A DNA stretch of 64,000 nt from Rubripirellula sp. (GTDB taxonomy: Bacteria > Planctomycetota > Planctomycetia > Pirellulales > Pirellulaceae). Below the pieces are notes generated by a model. The model was given only the letters and a program-made list of their open reading frames with translations. It was not told where the DNA came from and did not search any database. The DNA lies in the NCBI GenBank assembly GCA_012270065.1, contig JAAXJB010000039.1, positions 258,832 through 322,831 of the forward strand, given 5' to 3'. The translations under genes were made by a program, and so were the position numbers. Positions 17,919-26,769 of this stretch are shown piece by piece. Position 1 is the stretch's first letter. The number at the start of each line of letters is the position of its first letter.

Positions 17919-18806
17919 TCAGTCAAGCACATCGTCGGACAGACGCTCACCGCCATTAGCAGTGAACAAAGCACTGATCACAGCAGGGTCAGTGGATTTG
18001 GAGATGAAGTGTCCCTTACCGTCCACGGTCCCAGCGGCGAACCCGTTTTCGAGAACGCCACCCAGTTCATTGAAACCTTTCACCGAGAGACTCTCGACCT
18101 TGAAATCAATCGGCTCAGTCCAGACACTCCCCCAATTGCCCATGCTTCTCGCCTCGACAAGAAGCAATGTCTGACCCGGGTCATCCGTAACGTCAGTAGG
18201 TGACAGCGGACCGGAAGATGGAAATAGCGTCCCCGGCCCCGTGACTAGAAAATAATCCGAGTGCTGGACAGCGTCCGTGCGGGGAAGTCTCTGATTCTGA
18301 AATACGGCAGGAAATTGATAAGCAACGGCCATGTTGGTTTCAGAATCCCAAGGCTGTTCCAAATCATACTGGTCATACAGCTGATTCTCTTGCAGGTAGG
18401 GCAGTATCAAAACACGCCATGAATGCTTATTACGCCCGACTGTCATCACTGAAGGCGGATAGGTTCCATGGTCACTCGCATACGCATTCAAAGCTGCAAC
18501 TATTTTTCGCAGATTGCTCACCGATTCTGAAACGCCGCGGTTGTTCGACATGCGTTGCATGACACGATCACCTGATCGAATCAAGAGAAACCCGAGAGAA
18601 AAAATAATCAGGATAGCAAGCACGGTCCCGATGACCTTCGACACGCCGTACTTACTGCGCTTTTGACTGGATGCTGCTCTGGATACATCAAATTCCGGAA
18701 TTTTAATCGGCTTGCCACAGGTCACACACGCGCCTTCGTGACCGCTGTAGCAATCCTCTACCTGCGTCGAAGTCTGACAATGAGGACATGTAAATAGAAA
18801 GGGCAT
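17919..18806 (-). CDS. DUF1559-type protein with N-terminal zinc ribbon
   Basis: 295 residues. The N-terminus has two CxxC pairs (CPHC at about 8-11 and CVTC at about 32-35), a zinc-ribbon-like knuckle. One TM helix follows at about 59-80, and then a DUF1559-like domain: SVSNLRKIVAALNAYASDHGTYPP, WRVLILPYLQENQLYDQYDLEQPW, and a C-terminal DGKGHFISKS. Most DUF1559 proteins are pseudopilin-like with a prepilin cleavage site (GFTLVELLV-type); that motif is absent here and replaced by the zinc ribbon and an ordinary TM. The periplasmic role is unknown. It converges with argG. Confidence 0.8.
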   Translation of the reverse strand: MPFLFTCPHCQTSTQVEDCYSGHEGACVTCGKPIKIPEFDVSRAASSQKRSKYGVSKVIGTVLAILIIFSLGFLLIRSGDRVMQRMSNNRGVSESVSNLRKIVAALNAYASDHGTYPPSVMTVGRNKHSWRVLILPYLQENQLYDQYDLEQPWDSETNMAVAYQFPAVFQNQRLPRTDAVQHSDYFLVTGPGTLFPSSGPLSPTDVTDDPGQTLLLVEARSMGNWGSVWTEPIDFKVESLSVKGFNELGGVLENGFAAGTVDGKGHFISKSTDPAVISALFTANGGERLSDDVLD

Positions 18807-19017
18807 GATCGTTACCGGGAAAATCTCAGAATTATCCGTATGGAATTCGATGCTGATTTAGACAAATCCAGCTGGCTTCAAAAGTAAATCTCTGTTGAAA
18901 TCAATTGGAAACCTAAACCTCGACTTCCAGTTTAGCAAGCAAAACTCCACTTGCGTAAACTCACTGGAAGCTGATTCCCCTTGATTTCATACTCTCACGG
19001 AAAACCTGAGTTCCCAA

Positions 19018-19464
19018 ATGCGAGCCGTTCTTCAAAGAGTCACCTCCGCACAAGTCGTCGTCAACAAGAAAACGGTAGGTCAGATTGATCATGGTTTACT
19101 CATTCTGTTAGGAATCGCCGAGGGAGACACCCGAAATGAGGCAGAATGGCTCGCCAACAAGACTTCTGAACTAAGGATCTTTGAAGACGAAAACGCCAAA
19201 ATGAATCTTTCTCTTCTGGACGGTAACGGCTCAGCCCTTGTGGTCAGTCAATTCACGCTTCTGGCTGACTGCCAGAAAGGACGTCGACCTGCATTCACCA
19301 AAGCAGCAGATCCGGAAATAGCAAAAATGCTCTATGAACATTTCTCTGAACAGCTGCGGTCCAAAGGACTCAGGGTAGAGCAGGGCACCTTCGGTGCTGA
19401 CATGAAAGTCTCGTTAACCAACGATGGACCTGTTACCATCGTGATTGACCGTGGTCCTTCTTAG
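19018..19464 (+). CDS. dtd: D-aminoacyl-tRNA deacylase
   Basis: Removes D-amino acids (and glycine) from mischarged tRNA. The 148 residues are the usual length. [13 protein letters not shown] opens the family, SQFTLLAD is the catalytic Thr motif, and [10 protein letters not shown] supplies the second conserved motif (NxGPVT). The start ATG is the first residue of the conserved fold. Confidence 0.96.
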   Translation: MRAVLQRVTSAQVVVNKKTVGQIDHGLLILLGIAEGDTRNEAEWLANKTSELRIFEDENAKMNLSLLDGNGSALVVSQFTLLADCQKGRRPAFTKAADPEIAKMLYEHFSEQLRSKGLRVEQGTFGADMKVSLTNDGPVTIVIDRGPS

Positions 19465-19481
19465 GTTGCCAGTAGAAATAC

Positions 19482-19503
19482 TTGCGAGGAACGATACTCG
19501 CAA
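19482..19503. terminator. Stem-loop between convergent dtd and ydjM-like gene
   Basis: ttgcgag (19482-19488) pairs with ctcgcaa (19497-19503) around an 8-base loop. There is no long U-run on either strand, so termination by it is uncertain. Confidence 0.35.
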
Positions 19504-19506
19504 AAA

Positions 19507-20229
19507 TCAACGCCAAGGCATCCACCTGTCAAAGTCGATTCCTTGCTTTGGCTGAGCGATGTAAGTCCGCTCCTGACGCGTGCGTTGACGAATCCTATCA
19601 ACCACTCCACGGTCTCCCCAGGCAAGCCACAGTAATAAGATGAGCTTGCCGTAAACCGAGATATTCCCAAGCTTGCTTTTACTGAAGAATTTCAATGCAG
19701 TCCCGAAAGATTTCTTCAATCGGAAGCCATGGCTCATATCGATACTCCAAATCTCATCCATGCAAAGATGCACGGTAAAACCAAGCACAACAGCCAGACT
19801 CTTATAGATCCTGACTGCTTCACTCAGTGAAGGCATCAACAAATAGGCTACCAGGCCAACAGACACAGCTGCAGGAATGCTATGCCACATCCCACGATGC
19901 ACTGTGTAACGCTTGAAAAATTCGATCGCCACAAATCGAATTCCCAAATACAGCAACATTGCTGCCAGCGCCATCGCTTCGTGAGAAAAACCAAGATCCT
20001 TGAATCGTTCAATCGTCAAGATGGGAACGATTGCGGCGACAAACATGCTCGTTTCTCGCAGGGGTACTCCTGAATCGCTGTCCAAATCCGGCAGCATCCC
20101 GCTGACAGCACACAATCCAGCAGCCAACATGCCGTTTTCAATTGACATTGATTGCGTAGCGACACCCCAATATCCGTAACCGATGCCAACTACAGTGCTT
20201 CCGGTGATGTGTGACTTGAAATCAGCCAA
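19507..20229 (-). CDS. YdjM-like membrane-bound metal-dependent hydrolase
   Basis: 240-residue inner-membrane protein of the LexA-binding YdjM/DUF457 family. The N-terminus ADFKSHITGSTVVGIGYG and the metal-ligand pattern SGMLPDLDSD, HRGMWHS and HLCMDEIWS are all present, along with about four TM helices. The ORF begins at TTG 20235; I prefer the TTG at 20229 because the family N-terminus starts M-A-D-F-K. The substrate of these predicted phospholipase-like enzymes is unknown. Confidence 0.85.
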   Translation of the reverse strand: MADFKSHITGSTVVGIGYGYWGVATQSMSIENGMLAAGLCAVSGMLPDLDSDSGVPLRETSMFVAAIVPILTIERFKDLGFSHEAMALAAMLLYLGIRFVAIEFFKRYTVHRGMWHSIPAAVSVGLVAYLLMPSLSEAVRIYKSLAVVLGFTVHLCMDEIWSIDMSHGFRLKKSFGTALKFFSKSKLGNISVYGKLILLLWLAWGDRGVVDRIRQRTRQERTYIAQPKQGIDFDRWMPWR

Positions 20230-20494
20230 AGTCAATCAGGTGCGAAAGGAAAAGAAATGAGGTCAAATCAAAGCTGCTCAGCACGAATACGCAAGATCCT
20301 CTGTTTCATATAAAAAGGGAGTCGGCCACGCCAAGGTGAATTGTCCCCAATCTGACACGATTGATCTTCGATTAGCTTCCGCTGATCGCTATAGTCCATT
20401 AACAACCGGCGCGTTTTGCGATGCTTGCATTGAGGAGAATGCAAGCATTCAGTGCTCGCATGACCCCACAAATTCCCGCCCGTAACTTGCATGG

Positions 20495-21211
20495 ATGCGA
20501 TTGATGGAGACTTACGACATCATCATGCTGGTCGTTCTTGTCGGAACGACATTGTTTGGTGCGATTAAGGGCTTTGCTTGGCAATTGGCATCAATCGCTT
20601 CCATTGTGATCAGCTACATCGTTGCCTACAAATACCGAGAACCAATCAGCGAATCCATTCAAGCTGACCCGCCATGGGACCGCTTTCTCGCCATGCTGAT
20701 TTTATACATCGGAACTTCACTCCTGATTTGGGTTGCCTTCCGCATGGTACGCGGGAGCATCGATCGAATGAAATTGAAAGAATTCGACCGACAGATAGGC
20801 GCGCTATTCGGTTTGGCCAAGGGTGCCCTGTATTGCACATTGATCACTTTGTTTGCTGTCACACTTTCTGGAGAACGTGTTCGCGAAGCGGTAGTTCAGA
20901 GTAAGAGCGGCAACTACATCGCAAACGTTCTTGATCGCAGCGACTCGGTCATACCTGAGGAACTGCACGAGGTGGTCCAACCATATCTGGACCGTTTCAA
21001 CAACAAATTTGAGGAAACTGACGGAGGGTCCAGAACGGCAACTGAATGGATGGCCGAAGGCGCCCGGAATCTGAAATCGGAAATTTCCGGGAACTCGCTT
21101 TCCGGCAACGTCTTTGAATCGACTCATTCGACATCCAGCTCAAATAGCGGCACCGCCTCTTGGCCACATCAACAAGCGCAACAAGCCAGCGGATCTGGCT
21201 TTCAACGCTGA
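20495..21211 (+). CDS. cvpA: CvpA family membrane protein
   Basis: 238 residues with four predicted TM helices in the first 140. YDIIMLVVLVGTTLFGAIKGF matches the family opening and FDRQIGALFGLAKGALYCTL the conserved loop and last helix. The C-terminal 90 residues are hydrophilic and end in a Ser/Gln-rich tail. CvpA proteins influence envelope stress resistance and colicin V export; the exact role is unknown. The start could also be the ATG at 20504. Confidence 0.85.
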   Translation: MRLMETYDIIMLVVLVGTTLFGAIKGFAWQLASIASIVISYIVAYKYREPISESIQADPPWDRFLAMLILYIGTSLLIWVAFRMVRGSIDRMKLKEFDRQIGALFGLAKGALYCTLITLFAVTLSGERVREAVVQSKSGNYIANVLDRSDSVIPEELHEVVQPYLDRFNNKFEETDGGSRTATEWMAEGARNLKSEISGNSLSGNVFESTHSTSSSNSGTASWPHQQAQQASGSGFQR

Positions 21212-21520
21212 GTTACGAAAGCGTTGATAAAGTCACGGGAACACTGCGCAGCCTGTTGCCGCACAACTCAGCACGCGGATTCAGCACACAGCATCAGGGA
21301 ACAAGCGTTTCGGGTGATGAAAAAGGCCCAAACACGGGGATTTAGACGCCCCGAATACAACATAAGGGTCATTATCGGACGTTGCGATTATGGCAAAAAG
21401 ACCGCAAAACGTCACTCCATTCTGAACACACTCTCGCACAAAAGCCGTCTTCACGCTGTTTCTGTTGGCCGAACAGCCCGCGCCGAATCAAGCATACAAA
21501 CGCCAAGTGGTTTTCGCGTC
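21212..21520. other. Region between cvpA and the small ORF, no confident gene
   Basis: The frame of the 164-aa ORF (21224-21718) runs through here, but its first 95 residues are basic, Cys/His-containing and look non-coding. Nothing else was recognised. Confidence 0.3.
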
Positions 21521-21718
21521 ATGCCAAAGCTGATGGCCATTAATGCAGACCCACCGTCTCCGGCCGCAGTCACAGAAAAGAACCGGAGAAACTGGCTCGA
21601 TGAATTCCGCCTGTTTACAGCCTCGCAATACCTGAGGCTGAGATCGAAACATCCTGAATATCGCAGTACTGTTTTAGAATTTCTTGAATCCCGCGATCTG
21701 CCTCAGACACCAGCCTGA
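21521..21718 (+). CDS. Possible small hypothetical protein
   Basis: 65 residues if started at the ATG at 21521. Unlike the upstream part of the same frame, this portion has protein-like composition (NWLDEFRLFTASQYLRLRSKHP). It ends 16 bases inside the convergent accA end. No family recognised and no good SD. It could be the end of a longer, frameshifted gene. Confidence 0.35.
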   Translation: MPKLMAINADPPSPAAVTEKNRRNWLDEFRLFTASQYLRLRSKHPEYRSTVLEFLESRDLPQTPA

Positions 21719-22677
21719 GTTTCTTCCAGAAAGACTCCAATTCGTCGAAACTTCTCATAACGTTCGTCGACCAGCTCATCAGCGGTTTTCGATTCCAGCT
21801 CATTCAAAGTCTTGGAAAGATAAGATTTCAGTCGCGTGGCCATTTGATGATGATCGCGATGTGCGCCTCCCAACGGCTCCTGAAGCACGTCATCCACCAC
21901 TCCGAGCCGGGATAAATCCTCGCTTGTGAATCGCAATGCTGCTGCTGCCTTGGGTGCGTGCTCATGGCTTTTCCAGAGAATCCCAGCGCACCCTTCCGGG
22001 CTGATCACGCTGTAGTACGCATGCTGCAGAACAGCAACACGGTCTCCCACGCCAATTCCCAACGCACCTCCGGACCCTCCCTCACCAATCACGATGCAGA
22101 TCACCGGGGTCTTCAGGCGGCTCATCTTGAACATGCTCTCAGCAATCACCTGAGCTTGCCCCCGTTCCTCGGCTCCGATTCCCGGGTACGCTCCAGGAGT
22201 ATCAATGAAGCAGATGAGCGGCAATTGATACTTCTCGGCGAGTCGCATTTTACTCATCGCCTTTCGGTAGCCCTCGGGGTGTGCGCATCCAAAATGGCAC
22301 GCCGCCCGTTCTTTGTAGGTCCTACCTTTCTGATGTCCCAAAACAAGAACCTTGAACCGGTCAAGCTTTGCAAACCCGGCCAACATGGCCCGGTCATCGC
22401 CAAAATGCTTATCGCCGTGAAGCTCGACAAATTCATCAAAGGCAAGATTCAGGTAGTCACGCGTGTACGGCCGATTTTTATGACGCGCAACTTGGACGGT
22501 CTGCCAAGCGTTGAGAGAACTGTAAGTTTCCCGCAATTTCTCGACCAACTGCAATCTCAGAGTGCGTATTTCATTTTCGATATCTCCACTGCGATCTGTT
22601 TCGCGTTCAAGTAACGCGATCTGATTTTCCAGTTCCGCAATTTCGTTTTCAAATTCCAATCCAGGACCGCCACTCAT
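21703..22677 (-). CDS. accA: Acetyl-CoA carboxylase carboxyltransferase subunit alpha
   Basis: Transfers the carboxyl group from biotin to acetyl-CoA with AccD, the first step of fatty-acid synthesis. The 324 residues match the family. An N-terminal coiled coil (ENEIAELENQIALLERE) is followed by the crotonase-like core: GHQKGRTYKERAACHFGCAHPEGYRKA, DTPGAYPGIGAEERGQ, GEGGSGGALGIGVGD and YSVISPEGCAGILW. Transcribed alone; the next gene upstream is a kinase 138 bases away. Confidence 0.97.
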   Translation of the reverse strand: MSGGPGLEFENEIAELENQIALLERETDRSGDIENEIRTLRLQLVEKLRETYSSLNAWQTVQVARHKNRPYTRDYLNLAFDEFVELHGDKHFGDDRAMLAGFAKLDRFKVLVLGHQKGRTYKERAACHFGCAHPEGYRKAMSKMRLAEKYQLPLICFIDTPGAYPGIGAEERGQAQVIAESMFKMSRLKTPVICIVIGEGGSGGALGIGVGDRVAVLQHAYYSVISPEGCAGILWKSHEHAPKAAAALRFTSEDLSRLGVVDDVLQEPLGGAHRDHHQMATRLKSYLSKTLNELESKTADELVDERYEKFRRIGVFLEETQAGV

Positions 22678-22815
22678 ATCAAATCATCACTCTTAGGCTG
22701 TTGTCTTATTCTTTAAATTCAGTCACCAGAATCACAGGGTCGTGTATCTGGTCACCACCTTATTCTTAAAACTCATCGATCGCCGCGTTTCAACGCATCC
22801 CATGAATGAAACGTC

Positions 22816-23727
22816 CTACCCCTTACGAAGCATATCGTCAGCGCCCTTGATGCCAGGCATCGAATCAAAGACTGTCACCTCTGGTTTCCGTGGCGTCTTT
22901 TTGAAAATCTGAACACCCCGAAAGACCTTGAGGAACTCCCACATCGATGATGGTCTACCATCCTGTTTTTTTGCCATCATACTCTTCACCAGATCAGCAA
23001 ACTCGCGAGTCACATTGTCGTTATGAACAATGGGGCTGGGAATGGAAGCATTCAAGTGCTTTGTGAGAAGGTCATTGGGTGTATCACCTGTGTAGGGTGG
23101 CTTGCCAGTACAAAGCTCATACAAAACGCAACCAAACGCATAGACATCAGTACGCTCATCGCACTTTTTTTTGCGTATCTGCTCAGGGGCCATGTAACTG
23201 CGTGTCCCCTTTGCGACTTTACTCTTGAACAGTTGGCCCAATCCACCTTTCTTTTTTTCCGCGATTGTAAAGTCAATCAACTTCACAACCCCATCTCGAC
23301 TGACCAGAAAGTTATCCGGCTTCACATCAAGATGAATCCAATTCTTTGTGTGCATGTAATACAACCCTTCGGCTGCTTGCTCCACAATGCGATCAAGCAT
23401 GAACGCCAGTGAATCGGGTCCACGACGCAATGCCTGCTTCATGTTCATTTCGCTGAACAACTCCATGACCAGGCAGGGACGTCCTGAATCCTCACGATAC
23501 TCCATGACATTAATGACACGGGGATTTTTGAGATCTTTGGCAACATTGAATTCATGCTTCAATAATGCGATCTCACTCTTGTTGGTCGACAGGGACTGCT
23601 TCAGCATTTTCAGGGCAACACGCCCCTGATCATGTTCCTCGATCGCCTCCCAGACTTCTGCCGTACTGCCAACCCGAATCAGACGAGCAAGTCGATAAGG
23701 TCCAATAAAATCGCGACTCTTGGTCAT
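22816..23727 (-). CDS. Atypical Ser/Thr protein kinase (HLD / DFT motifs)
   Basis: Soluble 303-residue kinase with no TM helix. The start is placed at the ATG at 23727 (MTKSRDFIGPYRLARLI), where the kinase N-lobe begins; the ORF from 23871 adds 48 residues rich in Trp, Cys and Pro without support. The glycine loop is RVGSTAEVW, the ATP lysine is in VALKML, and EF...NPRVI carries helix C. The catalytic loop reads HLDVKPDN (Asp and Asn kept, Arg lost: a non-RD kinase) and the magnesium loop reads IDFT instead of DFG. TRSYMAPEQ and DVYAFGCVLYEL complete the C-lobe. The metal-binding and catalytic residues remain, so activity is plausible. Confidence 0.9.
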   Translation of the reverse strand: MTKSRDFIGPYRLARLIRVGSTAEVWEAIEEHDQGRVALKMLKQSLSTNKSEIALLKHEFNVAKDLKNPRVINVMEYREDSGRPCLVMELFSEMNMKQALRRGPDSLAFMLDRIVEQAAEGLYYMHTKNWIHLDVKPDNFLVSRDGVVKLIDFTIAEKKKGGLGQLFKSKVAKGTRSYMAPEQIRKKKCDERTDVYAFGCVLYELCTGKPPYTGDTPNDLLTKHLNASIPSPIVHNDNVTREFADLVKSMMAKKQDGRPSSMWEFLKVFRGVQIFKKTPRKPEVTVFDSMPGIKGADDMLRKG

Positions 23728-23993
23728 GTTGTCTTTCGGCTGACAGGGATCAAAACGGGAACAAGCGGGCCGTGCACCACACACAGGTCCAATCTGCCCC
23801 CGCATACCTATGATACTTGAGAAAATCAGAAACCCGAAAGGCCACCACGGTCCAACAATCCCGAAACACAAGCCAGATTTCGACGCTCTCCTGCCCTGCT
23901 CCGTTTGCTCTTGGCAACAAACACCGCGTCAAATCAACCAATCGACGTGTTGAAACGCTAAAAACTGGAGGAATGCCATGATTTTGACCAGAT

Positions 23994-25154
23994 TCAATTT
24001 TTCGCAATCTGCTCCAAATAAACCTCTCGAACTCGGCTGGTCATCGTGTGATGGTCAAATTGCCCAGTGAATCTCCTCTGCCCCTCCGATCCCAAACGTT
24101 GGCGTAAAGCACTATCCGAGGCCAATTTCCCGAGAGCCTGGGAAAGCTTCTCAACATCCTGAGCTGGCACCAGAATCCCGGTCTCGTCAGTGATTGTCAC
24201 TTCTCGCGCCCCATCGACATCATAACTGATGACAGGCAAACCAGCGATCAACGCTTGGGGCAACGCTCTGGCTAACCCCTCCCGATAAGATGCATGAACC
24301 AATGCATCCATTCCGCCAAGCAAGGCAGGCACATCACTTGGTGGTACGAGTCCCGCAAAGACAAAATGCTCTGCAAGGCCGAGTTCCTCAAGTTCCTGCA
24401 TCAGGGACGATCTCAGTATTCCATCCCCCACAAGTAAAAAACGTACGTTGGGATGACTCTTCACCACAGGCACAGCAGCCTTGATCAGATCGTAATGACC
24501 TTTGAGGTGAAACAGACGTGCGATCTTTCCAATCACTACATGTTCATCGTCGAATCCAAATTTTTCACGGATTTCAGCACGATGCTCCTTCGCTCGTGTG
24601 AATGGTTCAACATCCATGCCACTGTAGATCGTTGTGAATTTTTCGGGAGGAGCAACTCCTGCTTCTACCATCAAGTCCGTCATTGCGTCAGCTACCGAAA
24701 TCAGGTGATGACATCTGGCAGAGGCCCACCGCTCACATCTCCTGAAAAACTCTCTCGCCAGTGCTGACTGGTAAGGGTGGAACGGCGCTCCATGGATCGT
24801 ATGAATCACTGCTGGCACATTCATTTTCCATGCAACTTTGCGACCCAGCAGACCACCCTTGGCACTATGCGTATGCACGACATCAGGGTTAAAACCCTTC
24901 AAGGCCATCCCAATTTCACGGTTTGCTAACCAATCCCACTTGGGATGGATATCCCGGCGCAAGCTCGGCAACACCTTTACTGGCAACTCCCCTGCCCTGC
25001 CCTGACTCAAGAGATCACCTTCAGGCCCCAGAGCCGGTCCAGTGATCAACAACACGTCGTCGCCATAGTCCCGCATGAGATCAAGGCAGTTCAGGAGTGT
25101 GTTTTCCTGTGCTCCACCAATGATCATTCGGGTAATAACGTGGGCGATCCGCAC
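23994..25154 (-). CDS. Glycosyltransferase family 4
   Basis: GT-B retaining glycosyltransferase acting at the inner face of the membrane on an unknown acceptor. Near the N-terminus are IGGAQENTLLNCLDL and VHTHSAKGGLLGR; the C-terminal domain has the GT4 pattern IGKIARLFHLKGHYDLIKA, LLVGDG, and HASYREGLARALPQALIAGLPVISYDVDGARE (EX7E). The ORF starts at TTG 25160, but the GTG at 25154 is better placed, eight bases after AGGGA (386 residues). The conserved IAHVITRMIIGGAQ follows at once. No polysaccharide genes are nearby. Confidence 0.92.
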   Translation of the reverse strand: MRIAHVITRMIIGGAQENTLLNCLDLMRDYGDDVLLITGPALGPEGDLLSQGRAGELPVKVLPSLRRDIHPKWDWLANREIGMALKGFNPDVVHTHSAKGGLLGRKVAWKMNVPAVIHTIHGAPFHPYQSALAREFFRRCERWASARCHHLISVADAMTDLMVEAGVAPPEKFTTIYSGMDVEPFTRAKEHRAEIREKFGFDDEHVVIGKIARLFHLKGHYDLIKAAVPVVKSHPNVRFLLVGDGILRSSLMQELEELGLAEHFVFAGLVPPSDVPALLGGMDALVHASYREGLARALPQALIAGLPVISYDVDGAREVTITDETGILVPAQDVEKLSQALGKLASDSALRQRLGSEGQRRFTGQFDHHTMTSRVREVYLEQIAKN

Positions 25155-25312
25155 TTGCAAAATCCCTGATGGAGAAACTCGGTAGATCCAGTTCTATGAC
25201 GCACCTGCAAAGTATCAACCCCTGCAAGACAGGGATCACTCAGGTAGCTCCACAGCATGGTTGCCGGCGAGCTGAATAGCAATGTGAAAGCGGGGAAATG
25301 AAAGTCGTGGCC

Positions 25313-25346
25313 AAAAAAAAGCGTTCTGCCAACATTGGCAGAACGC
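25313..25346 (-). terminator. Intrinsic terminator of the flhA-flhF-fliA operon
   Basis: On the minus strand an 11-bp perfect stem (gcgttctgcca / tggcagaacgc, 4-base loop) is followed by eight U, 33 bases after the fliA stop. Confidence 0.93.
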
Positions 25347-25378
25347 AATGAAAATGGACCATTCAGTCATCTTGTCCG

Positions 25379-26176
25379 TCAAGTACCAAACTCAACTCTG
25401 CGATAACCCAATTGCTGTTGAAGCCGATTGACAATCGAGGTGTGCATCTGGCTGACACGGGATTCGGAAAGATCAAGTGTTGCCCCAATCTCCTTCATGG
25501 TGAGCTCTTCATAATAGTACAGAATGATGATCAACCGCTCGTTCCGATTGAGCCCTTTTGTAACCAGCCTCATCAAATCATTCTTCTGAACACGACGAGT
25601 CGGATCTTCACCTTTCTTGTCTTCAAGAATATCAATCTCGCGGACATCTTTGTAACTGTCTGTTTCGTACCACTTTTTATTGAGAGACACGACACCCACC
25701 GCATTGGCGTCCGACTGCATCTTCTCAACTTCTTTCACAGGCATTTCCATCTGCTCGGAAATCTCGACAACGGTTGGTGCACGTCCAAGTTTCGTTTCGA
25801 GCGTTTTCTTTGCCACAGCAAGCTTACTCGCCTTGCTTCGAACAAGTCGCGGAACCCAGTCCATCGTCCTCAGTTCGTCAAGCATTGCCCCGCGAATACG
25901 GGGTACGCAGTAGGTTTCAAACTTTACACCACGTTCCATGTCGAACGCATCGATGGCATCCATCAGTCCGAAAATCCCAGCGCTGATCAAGTCATCCAGC
26001 TCAACGCCATCGGGAAGGCGCTGCCAGATTCGCTCACCATTGTAGCGAACCAACGGCATGTATCTTTCGACCAGGCGGTTGCGAAGCGGTTCGTAGTTTA
26101 ATGAGTCCTTGTTGAGCTTCTTGAACTTGGTCCAGACTTGCAAGATCTCGTCGTCGGCTGTGGCTGTCGCTGCCAT
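25379..26176 (-). CDS. fliA: Flagellar RNA polymerase sigma factor (FliA/WhiG family)
   Basis: Alternative sigma-28-type factor, 265 residues. Region 2 contains RYMPLVRYNGERIWQRLPDGVELDDLISAGIFGLMDAIDAFD and the FETYCVPRIRGAMLDELR segment typical of the FliA/WhiG group. Region 3 (LAVAKKTLETKLGRAPTVVEIS) and region 4 (LTMKEIGATLDLSESRVSQMHT, a helix-turn-helix) follow. A strong GGAGG lies just before the ATG at 26176. It is the last gene of the flhA-flhF cluster and is closed by a strong terminator, so it should direct late flagellar genes elsewhere. No anti-sigma flgM is in the window. Confidence 0.94.
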   Translation of the reverse strand: MAATATADDEILQVWTKFKKLNKDSLNYEPLRNRLVERYMPLVRYNGERIWQRLPDGVELDDLISAGIFGLMDAIDAFDMERGVKFETYCVPRIRGAMLDELRTMDWVPRLVRSKASKLAVAKKTLETKLGRAPTVVEISEQMEMPVKEVEKMQSDANAVGVVSLNKKWYETDSYKDVREIDILEDKKGEDPTRRVQKNDLMRLVTKGLNRNERLIIILYYYEELTMKEIGATLDLSESRVSQMHTSIVNRLQQQLGYRRVEFGT

Positions 26177-26344
26177 CCAATCCTCCGTGATAGTTATTAA
26201 TACCGCAGCTTCTTGCCGCGATGAATAATCGAGTCGCTGACCCGATTATTCCGTCATGTTTGCATTGAAGTTTCAGCAACATCCTTGTCACTGAGGCTCC
26301 GCCGCGTTCTGCTCTCCACGCTACCTTCAAGACATCTCTGTCAT

Positions 26345-26614
26345 TCAGTTACGCTTCGAACCTTTCTCCATTGGGTTCGTGTGCTCCAGTCCCTCTCGGT
26401 ACCATTCCACACGTTTGCGAAACGCCTGCTCAACTGCATCACGGACAAGGATGTCCGCGATCCACCCAGCCACTGCACCGATGACAGCAAAAACTGCCAG
26501 GGCTGTAATTGCCTCCATAACAACGCGACTCGTGGGTTCACCGAGCACGACGCCGCGAAATGCGACCAATGCCATTGCCAGTGCACCCAGTGAAGCTGCG
26601 AAGCTGCGGAACAA
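26345..26614 (-). CDS. Small two-helix membrane protein of the flagellar operon
   Basis: 89 residues from a TTG start (26614), with no convincing SD; an internal ATG at 26575 is an alternative. There are two hydrophobic segments (about 5-25 and 32-55) and a charged C-terminal 35 residues (FRKRVEWYREGLEHTNP). It lies between flhF and fliA on the same strand, the place where many flagellated bacteria carry flhG, which is absent here. I recall similar small proteins at this place in planctomycetes but cannot check. It could be a polar-localisation or export accessory; no function is established. Confidence 0.6.
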   Translation of the reverse strand: MFRSFAASLGALAMALVAFRGVVLGEPTSRVVMEAITALAVFAVIGAVAGWIADILVRDAVEQAFRKRVEWYREGLEHTNPMEKGSKRN

Positions 26615-26734
26615 TGTTTCAACAGTGGTATGAGTTTCAAGCGAGTATGTTTCCTAAATTAGGCAACCCGTTAATGAAAGATTACGCTCAAGTCGTTTTC
26701 TTTCGGCGCGAGCCGCTTCTGTTCTGGTTTCGGC

Positions 26735-26766
26735 AGACTGACGCACAGTGCGTTAGTCTTTTTTTG
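26735..26766 (+). terminator. Intrinsic-terminator-like hairpin on the strand opposite the flagellar operon
   Basis: agactgacgca pairs with tgcgttagtct (11 bp with one G-U), a 3-base loop, followed by eight T on the plus strand. All genes nearby are on the minus strand. Confidence 0.6.
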
Positions 26767-26769
26767 TCG

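Noticed and set aside
23750-24007. 85-aa minus-strand ORF between GT4 and the kinase
   Set aside because: Cys/Trp/Arg-rich composition typical of chance ORFs; overlaps the GT4 3' end.
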